A DNA stretch of 55,941 nucleotides from Aureispira sp. (GTDB lineage: Bacteria > Bacteroidota > Bacteroidia > Chitinophagales > Saprospiraceae), in assembly GCA_024222455.1 (NCBI GenBank), contig JAAEPD010000624.1, forward strand, positions 1-55,941, in the 5' to 3' direction. How positions within the stretch are numbered: the first letter of the stretch is position 1; each line of letters starts with the position of its first letter. The notes beneath the pieces were generated by a model. The model saw only the letters and a list, made by a program, of their open reading frames with translations, was not told the DNA's origin and did no database searches. Shown here piece by piece: positions 25,101 through 34,251 of this stretch. A program made the translations under genes and the position numbers.

Positions 25101-26171
25101 ATGCGTTATATAGTTTTAGTAATATTGTTGTTGAGCACTGTTGCTTGCAAAAAGAAAGCAGAATTTGATAAAGAGCAGATGTTTAAAGATATAGCTACTA
25201 ACACAATTTTGCCCGCTCATCTAGGTTTAGAAGCGAAAGCCAATACTTTGTTATTAAAAGTAGAAGCTTTTGTGCAAAATCCTAATTCTATTGCTTTGTC
25301 TGAAGCTCAAACTGCGTGGAAAGTAGCAATGAGTATTTGGGCTTTTTGTGAAGCCTATAATTTAGGTCCAGTTAAGGAGCGTTATTTGACTTGGATAATA
25401 GATAGAACCCCAACAAATCCAACAGCAATTGAGACTATAATAGCAGATAGTGCTCAACTGATTGATTCTTCTTTTGTTGCAGAACAAAGTTCTTACAATA
25501 AGGGTTTCCCAGCTATAGAGTACTTGTTGTTTAATACTGATAATTCAAAAATATTGAGTCAGTATACAAACCTCAATAATGTTGATCGACGCAAGCAATA
25601 TTTGACGGAAGTTTCTAGCAATTTAGCATTGCAATGTAGCAACCTATACAATATTTGGGCTCCCGATGGAGAAAACTATTCAGCGACGTTTCAAAGTAGC
25701 TTGGGCAATGATTTGCAAGGAGCTATAAGTATGTTAAGCAATTCTATGATTAACTTGACTCAAGAAATCGCTCGTAAAAAGATAGGGAAGCCATTGGGAA
25801 AAGAAGCTAACGATGGATTAGTTCACCCTGAGTTTATAGAAAGTCCTTATGCAAATTATAGTTTTGACATAATATTAGGGAATTTGGAAGGAATTCTATT
25901 AGCATTTACAACTATGGGCAGTGGTTTTGACGATTATCTTAATCATTTGACAGAGAATGAAGATTTATCTCAAAAAATCATTACTAAAATCGAAAATGCT
26001 CGAGTAAAAATAGTAGAGATCAATGCAACACTCAAAACTGCTTTGGCCAATCAAACCACAAAAGTGGAGGAGTTGTATACCGAAGTTAGAGACTTGCTGA
26101 TTCTATTGAATGTAGATATGGCGAATAGCTTTATGGTTACTGTTTTGCCAAGCGATAGCGATGGTGATTAG
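25101..26171 (+). CDS. Second imelysin-family lipoprotein
   Basis: 356 aa, with a lipoprotein signal (MRYIVLVILLLSTVAC, Cys16). It has the same two-repeat helical layout as the first imelysin: AWKVAMSIWAFCEAYNLGP near 73-91, and a family signature at 135-140 that reads GFPAIE, where Pro137 replaces the usual His of GxHxxE while Glu140 is kept. It probably forms the third gene of an imelysin/di-haem oxidoreductase/imelysin operon, 11 bp after the cytochrome gene. The loss of the signature His suggests altered or absent metal/ligand binding, perhaps a partner subunit for the intact paralogue. Confidence 0.85.
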   Translation: MRYIVLVILLLSTVACKKKAEFDKEQMFKDIATNTILPAHLGLEAKANTLLLKVEAFVQNPNSIALSEAQTAWKVAMSIWAFCEAYNLGPVKERYLTWIIDRTPTNPTAIETIIADSAQLIDSSFVAEQSSYNKGFPAIEYLLFNTDNSKILSQYTNLNNVDRRKQYLTEVSSNLALQCSNLYNIWAPDGENYSATFQSSLGNDLQGAISMLSNSMINLTQEIARKKIGKPLGKEANDGLVHPEFIESPYANYSFDIILGNLEGILLAFTTMGSGFDDYLNHLTENEDLSQKIITKIENARVKIVEINATLKTALANQTTKVEELYTEVRDLLILLNVDMANSFMVTVLPSDSDGD

Positions 26172-26206
26172 AGAATATATACTAAGAGCATCTTTTCTTT
26201 CATAAT

Positions 26207-29104
26207 TTATTGTATTAAAACTAACCCTGCCCAATAGAAAGGAGGGTACTTTTTCTGCATTTGTTGTTGTGCTTGACGCAATGCTTTTTGGGCATCGTTG
26301 TGTTTGAGATAATAAGTGTAGAAAAATTCCATTAGTTCGGCTGTTTCCTTGTCAGGAATTTTCCAAAGACTTACGATCATTTGACGAACACCAGCTGATT
26401 TGAAGGCCCTTTGCAGTCCAAAAACACCTTCACTGTCGTAAATATCACCCAAACCTGTTTCGCAAGCAGAGAGCACAACTAATTCTGTTTTAAAAAGGTC
26501 TAAATTAGATATTTCATAAGCTGTTAGAACACCATCATCTACATTGTCAAGAGGTTTTTCGCCTTGCCATACACGATTAGAACCAGCCAAAACTAACCCA
26601 GAGCGCATTAATGGGTTTTGGGCATAGATGATTTGTTTATAAAACTCCTCTTTAGACACATTTTTGCCAGGTTGCAAGGGCCTAAAGAAATAACCATGTG
26701 TGGCAATATGTAAAATATGTGGCGCTTTTTGTCTTGAATGCGATTTTATACGATATTCTAAGGCTTCTTCCCCAATATATGTAGAGGTGAGCCACTGTTT
26801 ATTAGACAAGAGCCTTTCTATTGATTCTACTTCCTTTTTGGTGCCAGATAGGTATTTAAAAAATAAACCACCTCGTATTAAATTATCGGCAATTGCTCTA
26901 CTTAAAGGAATAGCTGTGTTGGAGAATGCAAAAAGGTCATTATCTGAAAGAGATTCATTCGCTTTTAGACGTTTCGCAATTTCTACCAATTTGCTAGAAT
27001 CAATATTAAATTTAGCTCCACCAACCAACACAATGTCTTTGACTTTTTCTTGTCTATCAAATTTTGAGGCTAAATCTCTCAAAGTTCCATACATAACCAG
27101 TTCATATTGGTCAATTAAGCGACTATTCTTTTTGTTGGGAACTGCAATGCCACCAAAGGCTACTTGATGCAATAAGCCACTTGGAGAAATATATACTTTT
27201 TGAATAGCAGTATTAGCTTTTTCTAATTTTTGAGCTATAGGGGCCCATAAAAGTTGGTATAGGCGATCATTCAGTTCTTGATTATTGATATAGGACTGCC
27301 CATTATAACTTACTCTTTTGTCTAAAATCGTTTTTAAAGGCTCCATTTGCCCCAATGAAATGATCTGAGGAGGACTGTTCTTTTGTAATAAAATTGCATA
27401 ATAATTAGTGCTATCTGTCCAACGTTCACCATTATGGTAGCGGAAATGGAGGAAATCCACAACAGCTTCATGACTTTCTAGTTGGTTACTAATACTATCT
27501 GAAGTTATTTGTTGTCGTTGTGTCTGAAATTGATTTTTTAGTGATTCTGATGCTGTGCTTAATTCCTTTTCTATTCGCAGGGCAGTTTGATTGAGTTTTT
27601 CGAGATTTATGCCCAACATATCACGCTCCATTTTAGGCATAATAGCAGCTTGAGCTATTTGCCTACGAACGCCTAACCAGTTGTAATAACGGTCTTGTAA
27701 AGCACTATCTTGGGAGGTCAAAATATTGGTACGTGTAGCAATGCTGCCCTCTAAAGCCAATCCCTTTATACTTAGATTGATATCGGCCATTACTGCTGCT
27801 AACTTAGGTTCTTTTATCAAAAAATCGGTGGCAGAGGAATAAAAGTGACTAACTGTAGCATTCACTTGCTTCAAGAATTTGATGCGTTCTGCCTCATTTA
27901 AGCTAGGGTAATAACTATAGAGTTGGTGTATAAGATTTTTGGCCAATTCAAATAGGAAATCAATAGATTGTGTGGACTCTCCAACTACTCTATGGTAGTT
28001 GGCTAAATGATTTAGTGTAGTGGTGTATTCTGGGTAATATCTTTTGTCAAACTCTTGTTCTATCACGTTTTTAGAAGCTTCAAAGTATTTTTTTGCTACC
28101 TCGTAGTTTTTGATGCTTAGGTTTAAATTTCCCAAATTATTGAGTGTGATAGGGTATTGTTTGTGCTGAATACCAAATATTTTTTCGATCAAAGATTTAG
28201 CTTCTAAATAGTGTTTTTCAGCTTTGGTATAATTGCCGTTATTAAAATAAAATCCAGCTAAGTCATTCAATAAGTTAGGGTAGTCACCATAATCAATTCC
28301 AGAAAAAAGAGCTAAGTTTTGTTTTGCTTCTAAATAGTACTTTTCAGCTTGTTCAGGTTGGTTGGCCTTGTCTGCTAGTTTAGCCAATTCTGTGAGTGTT
28401 TGGGCATAGTTGGGGCGATCGATACCTGTATATCGTGTGGGGCTTTTGTCAGCTTGTTTACTGATATCACCATAAGCATCAACAGTTCTATTTTTGTATG
28501 GATTGGGGGTCTCTCTATAGATTACAACGGTGTCTATCTTTTGTACATCTGGAGTTTCTGTTGCTATGTCTTTTACTTTGTTGGGGTCTATTGCTGTGAT
28601 AAAACATTGAGCAATGTTAAGAATATCACGTTGTCCATTGGGATTAGTAGTGGTTTTGGGATGTCTAGTTTTCTGAAGGGTTTTATCTGTAACCATGAAG
28701 GAGGTTACTTTATTTTCACTGAGCCAATCTAAGCCTTCTATATTGAGTGCTATATCATTGACATAATGATTTTGGTTGTCTATACTAACTTTTCGAAGTT
28801 TGCCTATGAAAGCAAAAGCCTTTTTTTTATTGTTGCTTTCAAGTATTAATAAATCTCCTTTGTCCATGAGAGTGACTTGTTTGGATGTGAGGGTTCCTGT
28901 CAGTCCATCTGTAGTAGCCACAAATCGTAAGGTATGATATTGGCTAGGAGACTGCAGTAAAGGTACAGACCTACTAATCCAACTGTTTTCGGTGAGTTGA
29001 AAAATTTGCTTTTCACAATTTTTTTGCGCTTGAGTTATATTAGAGAACAATAGGATTATGAAGAGTATTCTTAGCATATACATAGTTATTTTGTCAGAAT
29101 TCAT
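26207..29104 (-). CDS. Secreted TPR-CHAT (caspase-like) protein
   Basis: 965 aa. A signal peptide lies within the first 26 residues (LRILFIILLFSNITQAQ); starts at Met1, Met8 or Met10 are possible, and the last two give a more standard signal. Residues about 230-390 hold tetratricopeptide repeats, with A-E-K-Y-Y-L-E-A-K type helices repeating. A long helical linker follows. The C-terminal CHAT domain has the caspase-like dyad His803 (HIATHGYFF) and Cys881 (LSACETGLGD), plus AGVRQMIVSLWKIPD and the terminal PPFYWAGLVL. CHAT domains are clan CD cysteine peptidases. Secreted TPR-CHAT proteins are frequent in Bacteroidota and cyanobacteria, but their targets are generally unknown. No gasdermin-like or other obvious partner gene is adjacent. 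Confidence 0.88.
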   Translation of the reverse strand: MNSDKITMYMLRILFIILLFSNITQAQKNCEKQIFQLTENSWISRSVPLLQSPSQYHTLRFVATTDGLTGTLTSKQVTLMDKGDLLILESNNKKKAFAFIGKLRKVSIDNQNHYVNDIALNIEGLDWLSENKVTSFMVTDKTLQKTRHPKTTTNPNGQRDILNIAQCFITAIDPNKVKDIATETPDVQKIDTVVIYRETPNPYKNRTVDAYGDISKQADKSPTRYTGIDRPNYAQTLTELAKLADKANQPEQAEKYYLEAKQNLALFSGIDYGDYPNLLNDLAGFYFNNGNYTKAEKHYLEAKSLIEKIFGIQHKQYPITLNNLGNLNLSIKNYEVAKKYFEASKNVIEQEFDKRYYPEYTTTLNHLANYHRVVGESTQSIDFLFELAKNLIHQLYSYYPSLNEAERIKFLKQVNATVSHFYSSATDFLIKEPKLAAVMADINLSIKGLALEGSIATRTNILTSQDSALQDRYYNWLGVRRQIAQAAIMPKMERDMLGINLEKLNQTALRIEKELSTASESLKNQFQTQRQQITSDSISNQLESHEAVVDFLHFRYHNGERWTDSTNYYAILLQKNSPPQIISLGQMEPLKTILDKRVSYNGQSYINNQELNDRLYQLLWAPIAQKLEKANTAIQKVYISPSGLLHQVAFGGIAVPNKKNSRLIDQYELVMYGTLRDLASKFDRQEKVKDIVLVGGAKFNIDSSKLVEIAKRLKANESLSDNDLFAFSNTAIPLSRAIADNLIRGGLFFKYLSGTKKEVESIERLLSNKQWLTSTYIGEEALEYRIKSHSRQKAPHILHIATHGYFFRPLQPGKNVSKEEFYKQIIYAQNPLMRSGLVLAGSNRVWQGEKPLDNVDDGVLTAYEISNLDLFKTELVVLSACETGLGDIYDSEGVFGLQRAFKSAGVRQMIVSLWKIPDKETAELMEFFYTYYLKHNDAQKALRQAQQQMQKKYPPFYWAGLVLIQ

Positions 29105-29228
29105 GGATTTCTATTAATTTATACCAAATGTTCCTAAAACCTTATCACCTTCGCCAATTATTTTTCTAATTTCATCAAAACTTTGAGTGTCTGATCTGAG
29201 TTAGAGTAGTTATATAAGCGAATGAACT

Positions 29229-29786
29229 ATGAAAAAAATTGCAATTGTTATCCTGTTATTTATGTTTTTATTGAGTTCTTGTGTCAAAGAAGGAGGGGCT
29301 AATGTAGCTGAAAGACAATCTTTTTTTGATTTGAAACAGTATTTTAAAGAGGAAGTTGCTCGACTTGAAGGTGGAAATATTCACATAAAAAAAACGATTA
29401 CTAATAAAGGAGAATTGGAACAAAAAAAGATTAGTGATCTTGATTGGTCTGAGGAGTTGGCATTGTTTGTAAAAGGTGATATCAATAAGCCCTCATTTAT
29501 AGAAAAATATACTATAGATTCTACATTTGGCAATCAAGGCGAGCTGACTCAATTGCTTTATAAAACAGAGGATGAAGCTATGTACACACAAAATCTGGAT
29601 ATTGAATTTAAAGATGGGGAAGTACATTCTATTATTATTGTCAACAATGTAAGCAACGCAGTTTATGCTAGTCAACAATATTTGAAATATATACCATCTA
29701 TAGGCTATAGTATTGATAAAACTCAAGATGTAACTTTGTTTGATAAGGAGAATTATAAGGTAGAAGTTGAATTTATGAAACCTTAG
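29229..29786 (+). CDS. Lipoprotein of unknown function, 185 aa
   Basis: It starts MKKIAIVILLFMFLLSSC with Cys18 as the lipobox cysteine. The mature part is rich in beta strands and charged residues (KKTITNKGELEQKKISDLDW, then NLDIEFKDGEVHSIIIVNN), reminiscent of small periplasmic beta-sandwich proteins. No family is recognised. It lies 14 bp upstream of a TPR protein gene and is divergent from the CHAT gene. It probably belongs to the four-gene plus-strand run ending at 31831. Confidence 0.75.
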   Translation: MKKIAIVILLFMFLLSSCVKEGGANVAERQSFFDLKQYFKEEVARLEGGNIHIKKTITNKGELEQKKISDLDWSEELALFVKGDINKPSFIEKYTIDSTFGNQGELTQLLYKTEDEAMYTQNLDIEFKDGEVHSIIIVNNVSNAVYASQQYLKYIPSIGYSIDKTQDVTLFDKENYKVEVEFMKP

Positions 29787-29800
29787 AAAAGATATAGATT

Positions 29801-31144
29801 ATGAAAGTTGTGTTTTTAATGAGCCTTCTATTTTGTTTAAATACATCTGTGTTTGCTTGCTTGAATTTTTATTATTCTACAGATACAGAAGGGCATGTTC
29901 ATGTTGCAGATGGACATATATTAAAGGAGCCATTTGATTTAAATATAGATTATGCTAAGTACATTAAAAAATTGCAACGAACAGCAAAGAAAATAGAAAA
30001 AACGCCTGATGATTTTAAGCTGCAAGCAGACTATGCAACAGCTTTGATCTTTGTGCACGAATTTGAAGCTGCAGCTGCTATACTTAGCAACTTGGCCCAA
30101 AAGCACCCCAAAGAATACAATATTGCTACTAATTTAGGGACGGCTTATGAGCTTTTGGGCAAAGATGAGTTAGCCTTGAAATGGATAAAAAAAGGTTTGT
30201 TGCTCAATCCTAACTCACATGAAGGTAGTGAATGGATACATGTTCGGATTTTGGAAACTAAACTAGCTCTAAAAAAAGAGCCTAACTATTTAGAGAGTCA
30301 TTCTATAATTGGTTTAGATGCTGAAAATGAGCTATCTAAAGTAGAGTTGAGCAGTTATAGAGTAGCATTAGAATATCAAATTAGAACCCGTTTAGGGTTT
30401 ACGCCTGTACCTAATAGTATAATGGCAAATTTATTTGCTGATTTAGCTGCTCTTTATGCTACAACTTGGTCTACACATTATGGGATTTTAGTCTATAATA
30501 TAGCTTTGAAATATTTAGAAAATTCAAAATTAGAGGAATTGTATAAATCCAAGCTTCAAGAGTTAGAAACTTATGCTAAAAGTAGAGCGTTTCAGGAGAA
30601 ATATGAAAAAGCGATAGCCTCTAATAGCCTTAGAACACCAAGTGAAGGTGAAAAAATTAGGGTAAGAAGAAGGCGTATAAATAAATACTATAAACCAAAG
30701 AAAAATGAGTTGCCAAAAGATTTAGCCTCTAAGGTGAATTTGGCATTGTTTGATAACTACAAGATATTAGAAGAATCTCCAGAATTGGAAGAGGCTGGTT
30801 TGACTGTAGCTATCCAAAAAGCTAAAGTTTTTGCTCTGCAGCATTTGCCAAAAGAGCAGCTAGAAGAATATAATAAAAAAGAGCTAGAAACAATAAAGGA
30901 AGAACTGTCTTCGGATACAATAATTGAGATAACTTATGATAGTTTACAAAACTTAGAAAACACTATTAAAGAAGATACTTTAGTTGCCATTTCTGATGAA
31001 AATATCAAAGTAGATAAAGTTGAAACAAGGAAGGATTCAAAAACGTCATCATTATATCAATATTTGCTAATAATTGGAATCGTTGGTCTATGCATAATCA
31101 GTTTCATTCTAATTCAGAAAAGGAAAACTCTAAAAGAGAAATAG
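29801..31144 (+). CDS. Secreted/membrane TPR protein
   Basis: 447 aa. The signal peptide ends near residue 19 (NTSVFA-C), and the Cys at 20 may be acylated. Residues 45-150 carry TPR-like helices: DYATALIFVHEFEAAAAIL, LGTAYELLGKDELALKWIKKG and LLNPNSHEGSEWIH. A basic linker (RVRRRRINKYYKPK near 290) and an acidic helical region follow. A single C-terminal membrane helix (LLIIGIVGLCIISFILI) with basic tail anchors it. It is probably a periplasm-facing scaffold. The next gene starts 55 bp before its end in another frame. Confidence 0.75.
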   Translation: MKVVFLMSLLFCLNTSVFACLNFYYSTDTEGHVHVADGHILKEPFDLNIDYAKYIKKLQRTAKKIEKTPDDFKLQADYATALIFVHEFEAAAAILSNLAQKHPKEYNIATNLGTAYELLGKDELALKWIKKGLLLNPNSHEGSEWIHVRILETKLALKKEPNYLESHSIIGLDAENELSKVELSSYRVALEYQIRTRLGFTPVPNSIMANLFADLAALYATTWSTHYGILVYNIALKYLENSKLEELYKSKLQELETYAKSRAFQEKYEKAIASNSLRTPSEGEKIRVRRRRINKYYKPKKNELPKDLASKVNLALFDNYKILEESPELEEAGLTVAIQKAKVFALQHLPKEQLEEYNKKELETIKEELSSDTIIEITYDSLQNLENTIKEDTLVAISDENIKVDKVETRKDSKTSSLYQYLLIIGIVGLCIISFILIQKRKTLKEK

Positions 31145-31611
31145 TTCTTCAGCGAGCAGCACTAAACAATAAGGATTTGAGGCTGCTAGAAGATCAGCTG
31201 CAAGAGAATGAAAAAGCAGGTAAATACCATTTATCTTTGGGGATCACCATAATCATTTTCTCTTGGTTTTGGTATTTTGCGTTACCTGGAATCGCTAGTT
31301 TGGTTTGGGCTATTATAGCAAGTGTTGCTATTTGGCTCTATCCTTATATTTTTATGAAAAAAGCAAAGGAACTTAGGCTTGTATTAAAAAGTGGAGAGAA
31401 GGTGTTTTTGGAAAATATTCTGATAGAAGATAGAAAAAAGGTTGCTATATCTAGACTGCACCATGAATATAAATTAGTATTGAATGGAAAAGCTTATACT
31501 ACTAGCCAACATGTGTTTAATAGCTTTTTGCCTGATTTGGTAGTTGATATAGAGGTAGTAGAGCCTGCTAATATCCTATTGTCGATTAAAAAATCTAAGC
31601 AAAATGGATAG
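31090..31611 (+). CDS. Membrane protein of unknown function, 173 aa
   Basis: Two adjacent membrane helices (about 48-66 and 68-88: SLGITIIIFSWFWYFALPGI and SLVWAIIASVAIWLYPYIFM) separate a charged N-terminal helix from a soluble beta-rich C-terminal domain (for example KVFLENILIEDRKKVAISRLH). No family recognised. Its ATG lies 55 bp inside the TPR gene in another frame; a later start at an internal codon is possible, but no better ATG is present before the membrane part. The stop overlaps the next gene by 8 bp (ATGGATAG). Confidence 0.68.
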   Translation: MHNQFHSNSEKENSKREIVLQRAALNNKDLRLLEDQLQENEKAGKYHLSLGITIIIFSWFWYFALPGIASLVWAIIASVAIWLYPYIFMKKAKELRLVLKSGEKVFLENILIEDRKKVAISRLHHEYKLVLNGKAYTTSQHVFNSFLPDLVVDIEVVEPANILLSIKKSKQNG

Positions 31612-31831
31612 TAAGCAAATCGATTTATTGATTGCTGTATTATTTGGTCTAGCAACATTGGCTTATCTGTTTTTGGGATATTGGGGAACCTACAAACAAA
31701 GCCATCCTAGTCCTAAGCTGCAAACTTGGCACAAAAGGTTTAGGTACATTACCTTTGTAGCAGGCCTATTTCCCTTGATTACTGCATTAGGAGCACTGTT
31801 GGTTGTTTTATTGTTTTTTGAAATTTCTTAG
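31604..31831 (+). CDS. Small two-helix membrane protein, 75 aa
   Basis: Membrane helices lie near 7-26 and 48-72 around a short basic loop (KLQTWHKRFRY). The ATG overlaps the previous stop as ATGGATAG, so translational coupling is likely. The sequence is unlike any well-known small membrane protein family. It converges with the beta-CASP hydrolase gene, overlapping by 4 bp. Confidence 0.62.
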   Translation: MDSKQIDLLIAVLFGLATLAYLFLGYWGTYKQSHPSPKLQTWHKRFRYITFVAGLFPLITALGALLVVLLFFEIS

Positions 31832-33201
31832 TCTATTTTCTCAACTTGACCCAATTCTGGGATGGTGATATTTTCGAAGCCTTTCTTACCTAAAAACGTT
31901 CTAAATTCTTGTTGAGAATCGTATTCGCCATGTGTAAGAAATAGTTTTTTGAGCGTTGTCTGATTTTTTATGAAATCAAACATTTCTTGCTGATCACCAT
32001 GCGCAGAAAAGGAATCCATAATATTGATAGTAGCTTTGATTGAAATCCAATCCCCCATAAGCATAACATTCTTGTCACCTCTTCTTATCTGGCCACCTAA
32101 AGTGCTTGGAGGACAGTAACCTATTACCAGTACAGTATTTTTAGCATCTTCTAGAATATTGTACAAATGTTGCTGTACTCGTCCAGCATTCATCATACCT
32201 GCAGCACTAATTATGATACAAGGTTCTTTAGATTCCTTGAGTCGATCTGCTAAACCAAAACGACGAGTGTAATTTAGCCCCTCAAAACCGAAAGGATTAG
32301 GATCTTTGAGCATATATTCATGCAATTCTTGATCAAAACATTCTGGATGCGTTTGAAAGATATGCATAGCACTGATCGCTAATGGACTGTCTACATAAAT
32401 AGGGATTCTAGGCAATTTACCTTGATTAGAAAGCTGATCTAGCATATAAACCAACTCCTGCGTTCGGCCAATACTAAATGCAGGAATTAATAATTTACCT
32501 TTATTTTTAACACAAGTGTTATTAACAACCTCTAAGAGTTCATTAAGCTCTGTAAATTTCTTGGAATGTCGACGGTTTCCGTAAGTTGATTCACAAATAA
32601 GGTAGTCGACTTCAGGCATAGGAATAGGATCTCTAAGAATAGGACGATCTGGACGGCCTATATCACCAGTAAAACCAAATCGGACAAGTTTTTTGCCCTC
32701 TTCCTCTATTTCTAAAGTAATACTAGCACTACCCAAAATATGCCCTGCATCTCTAAAAAGTACTCGAACACCATTGGTCACATTATGCCACTTTTCGTAA
32801 TCAATACTTGTAAAAGAGTGCATGGCTGTGTATACATCCAATGTATTGTATAAAGGTGAGTTTAGCCCATTTTCAGCCTCGTCTTCTTGGATTTTGGCAG
32901 AATCCATTAGCATAATAGTACACAAATCTCTAGTGGCATGTGTACAAAGAATTGTACCCTCAAAACCATCTTTTACTAATTTAGGGATACGTCCAGTATG
33001 ATCAATATGAGCATGAGAAACAATTAGAAAGTCAATGTCTTTAGGATCAAAATAAGGCCATTTTTTATTCCAATGACGCATTTCATCAGCAGTGCCTTGG
33101 TAGAGTCCGCAGTCTAACAATATTTTATATCCATTATCTAATGTAATTAGGTGAGAACTCCCTGTTACATGACGTGCAGCACCGCAAAATTTGACTTTCA
33201 T
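31828..33201 (-). CDS. Metallo-beta-lactamase/beta-CASP family RNA hydrolase
   Basis: 457 aa from the ATG at 33201; an upstream TTG would add 12 unlikely residues. Zn ligands are visible: His63-x-His65-x-Asp67-His68 in VSHAHIDHTG, with H-I-L-G-S-A and G-D-I-G-R-P further on. The beta-CASP insert (ICESTYGNRRH, IISAAGMM) and the C-terminal AHGDQQEM and FLTHGEYDSQ motifs match the YSH1/KseA-type RNA-processing group. It may have endo- or 5'-exonuclease activity on RNA in the cytoplasm; it is widespread in Bacteroidota and usually monocistronic. The exact RNA substrate is not known. Confidence 0.88.
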   Translation of the reverse strand: MKVKFCGAARHVTGSSHLITLDNGYKILLDCGLYQGTADEMRHWNKKWPYFDPKDIDFLIVSHAHIDHTGRIPKLVKDGFEGTILCTHATRDLCTIMLMDSAKIQEDEAENGLNSPLYNTLDVYTAMHSFTSIDYEKWHNVTNGVRVLFRDAGHILGSASITLEIEEEGKKLVRFGFTGDIGRPDRPILRDPIPMPEVDYLICESTYGNRRHSKKFTELNELLEVVNNTCVKNKGKLLIPAFSIGRTQELVYMLDQLSNQGKLPRIPIYVDSPLAISAMHIFQTHPECFDQELHEYMLKDPNPFGFEGLNYTRRFGLADRLKESKEPCIIISAAGMMNAGRVQQHLYNILEDAKNTVLVIGYCPPSTLGGQIRRGDKNVMLMGDWISIKATINIMDSFSAHGDQQEMFDFIKNQTTLKKLFLTHGEYDSQQEFRTFLGKKGFENITIPELGQVEKID

Positions 33202-33360
33202 ATTGTTGTTAGTTTCTGGTATTTGATTGAGCAGCAATTTAGATAAAAAACTGTTGATTCTTGTTCTTTTGAATGATTTAGATTCATTCTAGGAAACTAG
33301 GACCTAAAAATAACTTATAATTGCCCTCGAAAACTGAACCTATAAAATCTTATATTAATT

Positions 33361-34245
33361 ATGTTGAAAAAAATGATTGTATTTGCAGCTCTACTCTTGC
33401 TTGTTGGAGCTGAGTTAACTGCCCAAAAAGGATATTGTGAGGGGTATGTCCTACCTACAAAGAAAAATACTTCAGAAATTCATTTAGATCGGATCCGTTT
33501 TAAGGAAGATACCACTATTGTTTTTATGCATTATATTGCACCAGGAGATTATTGGAATGTAAAAGTTGAACATCCCAATAGCAGCTATCCAGTTGTTATT
33601 AAAACTCATGACAAAGAGTATCGGATGATTGGAGCTAAAAATATTGCCTATGCTCCAAATGTTTCTGAGGTAAAAAAGGGAATCCCTTATCATTTTCAGT
33701 TATATTTTCAAGCAGTTCCTCTCAGTGTTACTAAGTTTGATATAATAGAACATGGAGTAAATGAGTATAATAGTTTTAATTTCTATGATGTAAAAATAAC
33801 TAGATGTCTAGATCAGCAGAAATCTATTCGTTTTATCCAAAAGATGGATTTTGATACTTATTTTTTAGAGAATAACTCAAAAGAAGATACTTATGAGGGG
33901 TACTGGTTAGTGAGCAAAAAAGTAGCAGAAGTTCAGGGAAATGAGCAACTTAAATTTATGGAAGAAGGAAGAGTTGACACTGTTGCTGTTGTTAGAGAGG
34001 ATGGAATGTATAGGGCTTATTTTTTGGATGGAGTAACTTATGGAACAGAGTTCAATGAGCAAAAAAAGAACTTGTGGGCTGCTCAAGATTTTTTGGATGA
34101 CAAATTCAAAATAAAAGCCTTACACAAAAGGAATATAATCAGCTATCGAAAAACGTTTTCTAAGAAATGGTTGAAAGCTACTGGGAAAAAAGAATGGCAG
34201 AATAAAAAAATTATGTTATTAGTCACTTGGCGAAAAGTATATTAA
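33361..34245 (+). CDS. Secreted protein of unknown function, 294 aa
   Basis: A signal peptide (MLKKMIVFAALLLLVGAELTAQ) exports it. The N-terminal half is a beta-rich region with short strands (TTIVFMHYIAPGDYWNVKVEH, then YHFQLYFQAVPLSVTKF); the C-terminal part (about 180-290) has more Lys and aromatic residues. No recognised domain. It precedes two tandem membrane paralogues at 6-7 bp, so the three genes are probably one operon. It may be a surface or periplasmic stress-related protein, but that is only a guess. Confidence 0.7.
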   Translation: MLKKMIVFAALLLLVGAELTAQKGYCEGYVLPTKKNTSEIHLDRIRFKEDTTIVFMHYIAPGDYWNVKVEHPNSSYPVVIKTHDKEYRMIGAKNIAYAPNVSEVKKGIPYHFQLYFQAVPLSVTKFDIIEHGVNEYNSFNFYDVKITRCLDQQKSIRFIQKMDFDTYFLENNSKEDTYEGYWLVSKKVAEVQGNEQLKFMEEGRVDTVAVVREDGMYRAYFLDGVTYGTEFNEQKKNLWAAQDFLDDKFKIKALHKRNIISYRKTFSKKWLKATGKKEWQNKKIMLLVTWRKVY

Positions 34246-34251
34246 AATCTT

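Noticed and set aside
26700-27167. 155-codon plus-strand ORF inside the CHAT gene.
   Set aside because: It lies opposite the conserved CHAT region and has no domain or promoter of its own.
29229-31831. Four-gene lipoprotein/TPR/membrane run as a CHAT-linked defence system.
   Set aside because: The run is divergent from the CHAT gene, its proteins carry export signals, and no known defence effector or sensor domain is visible.
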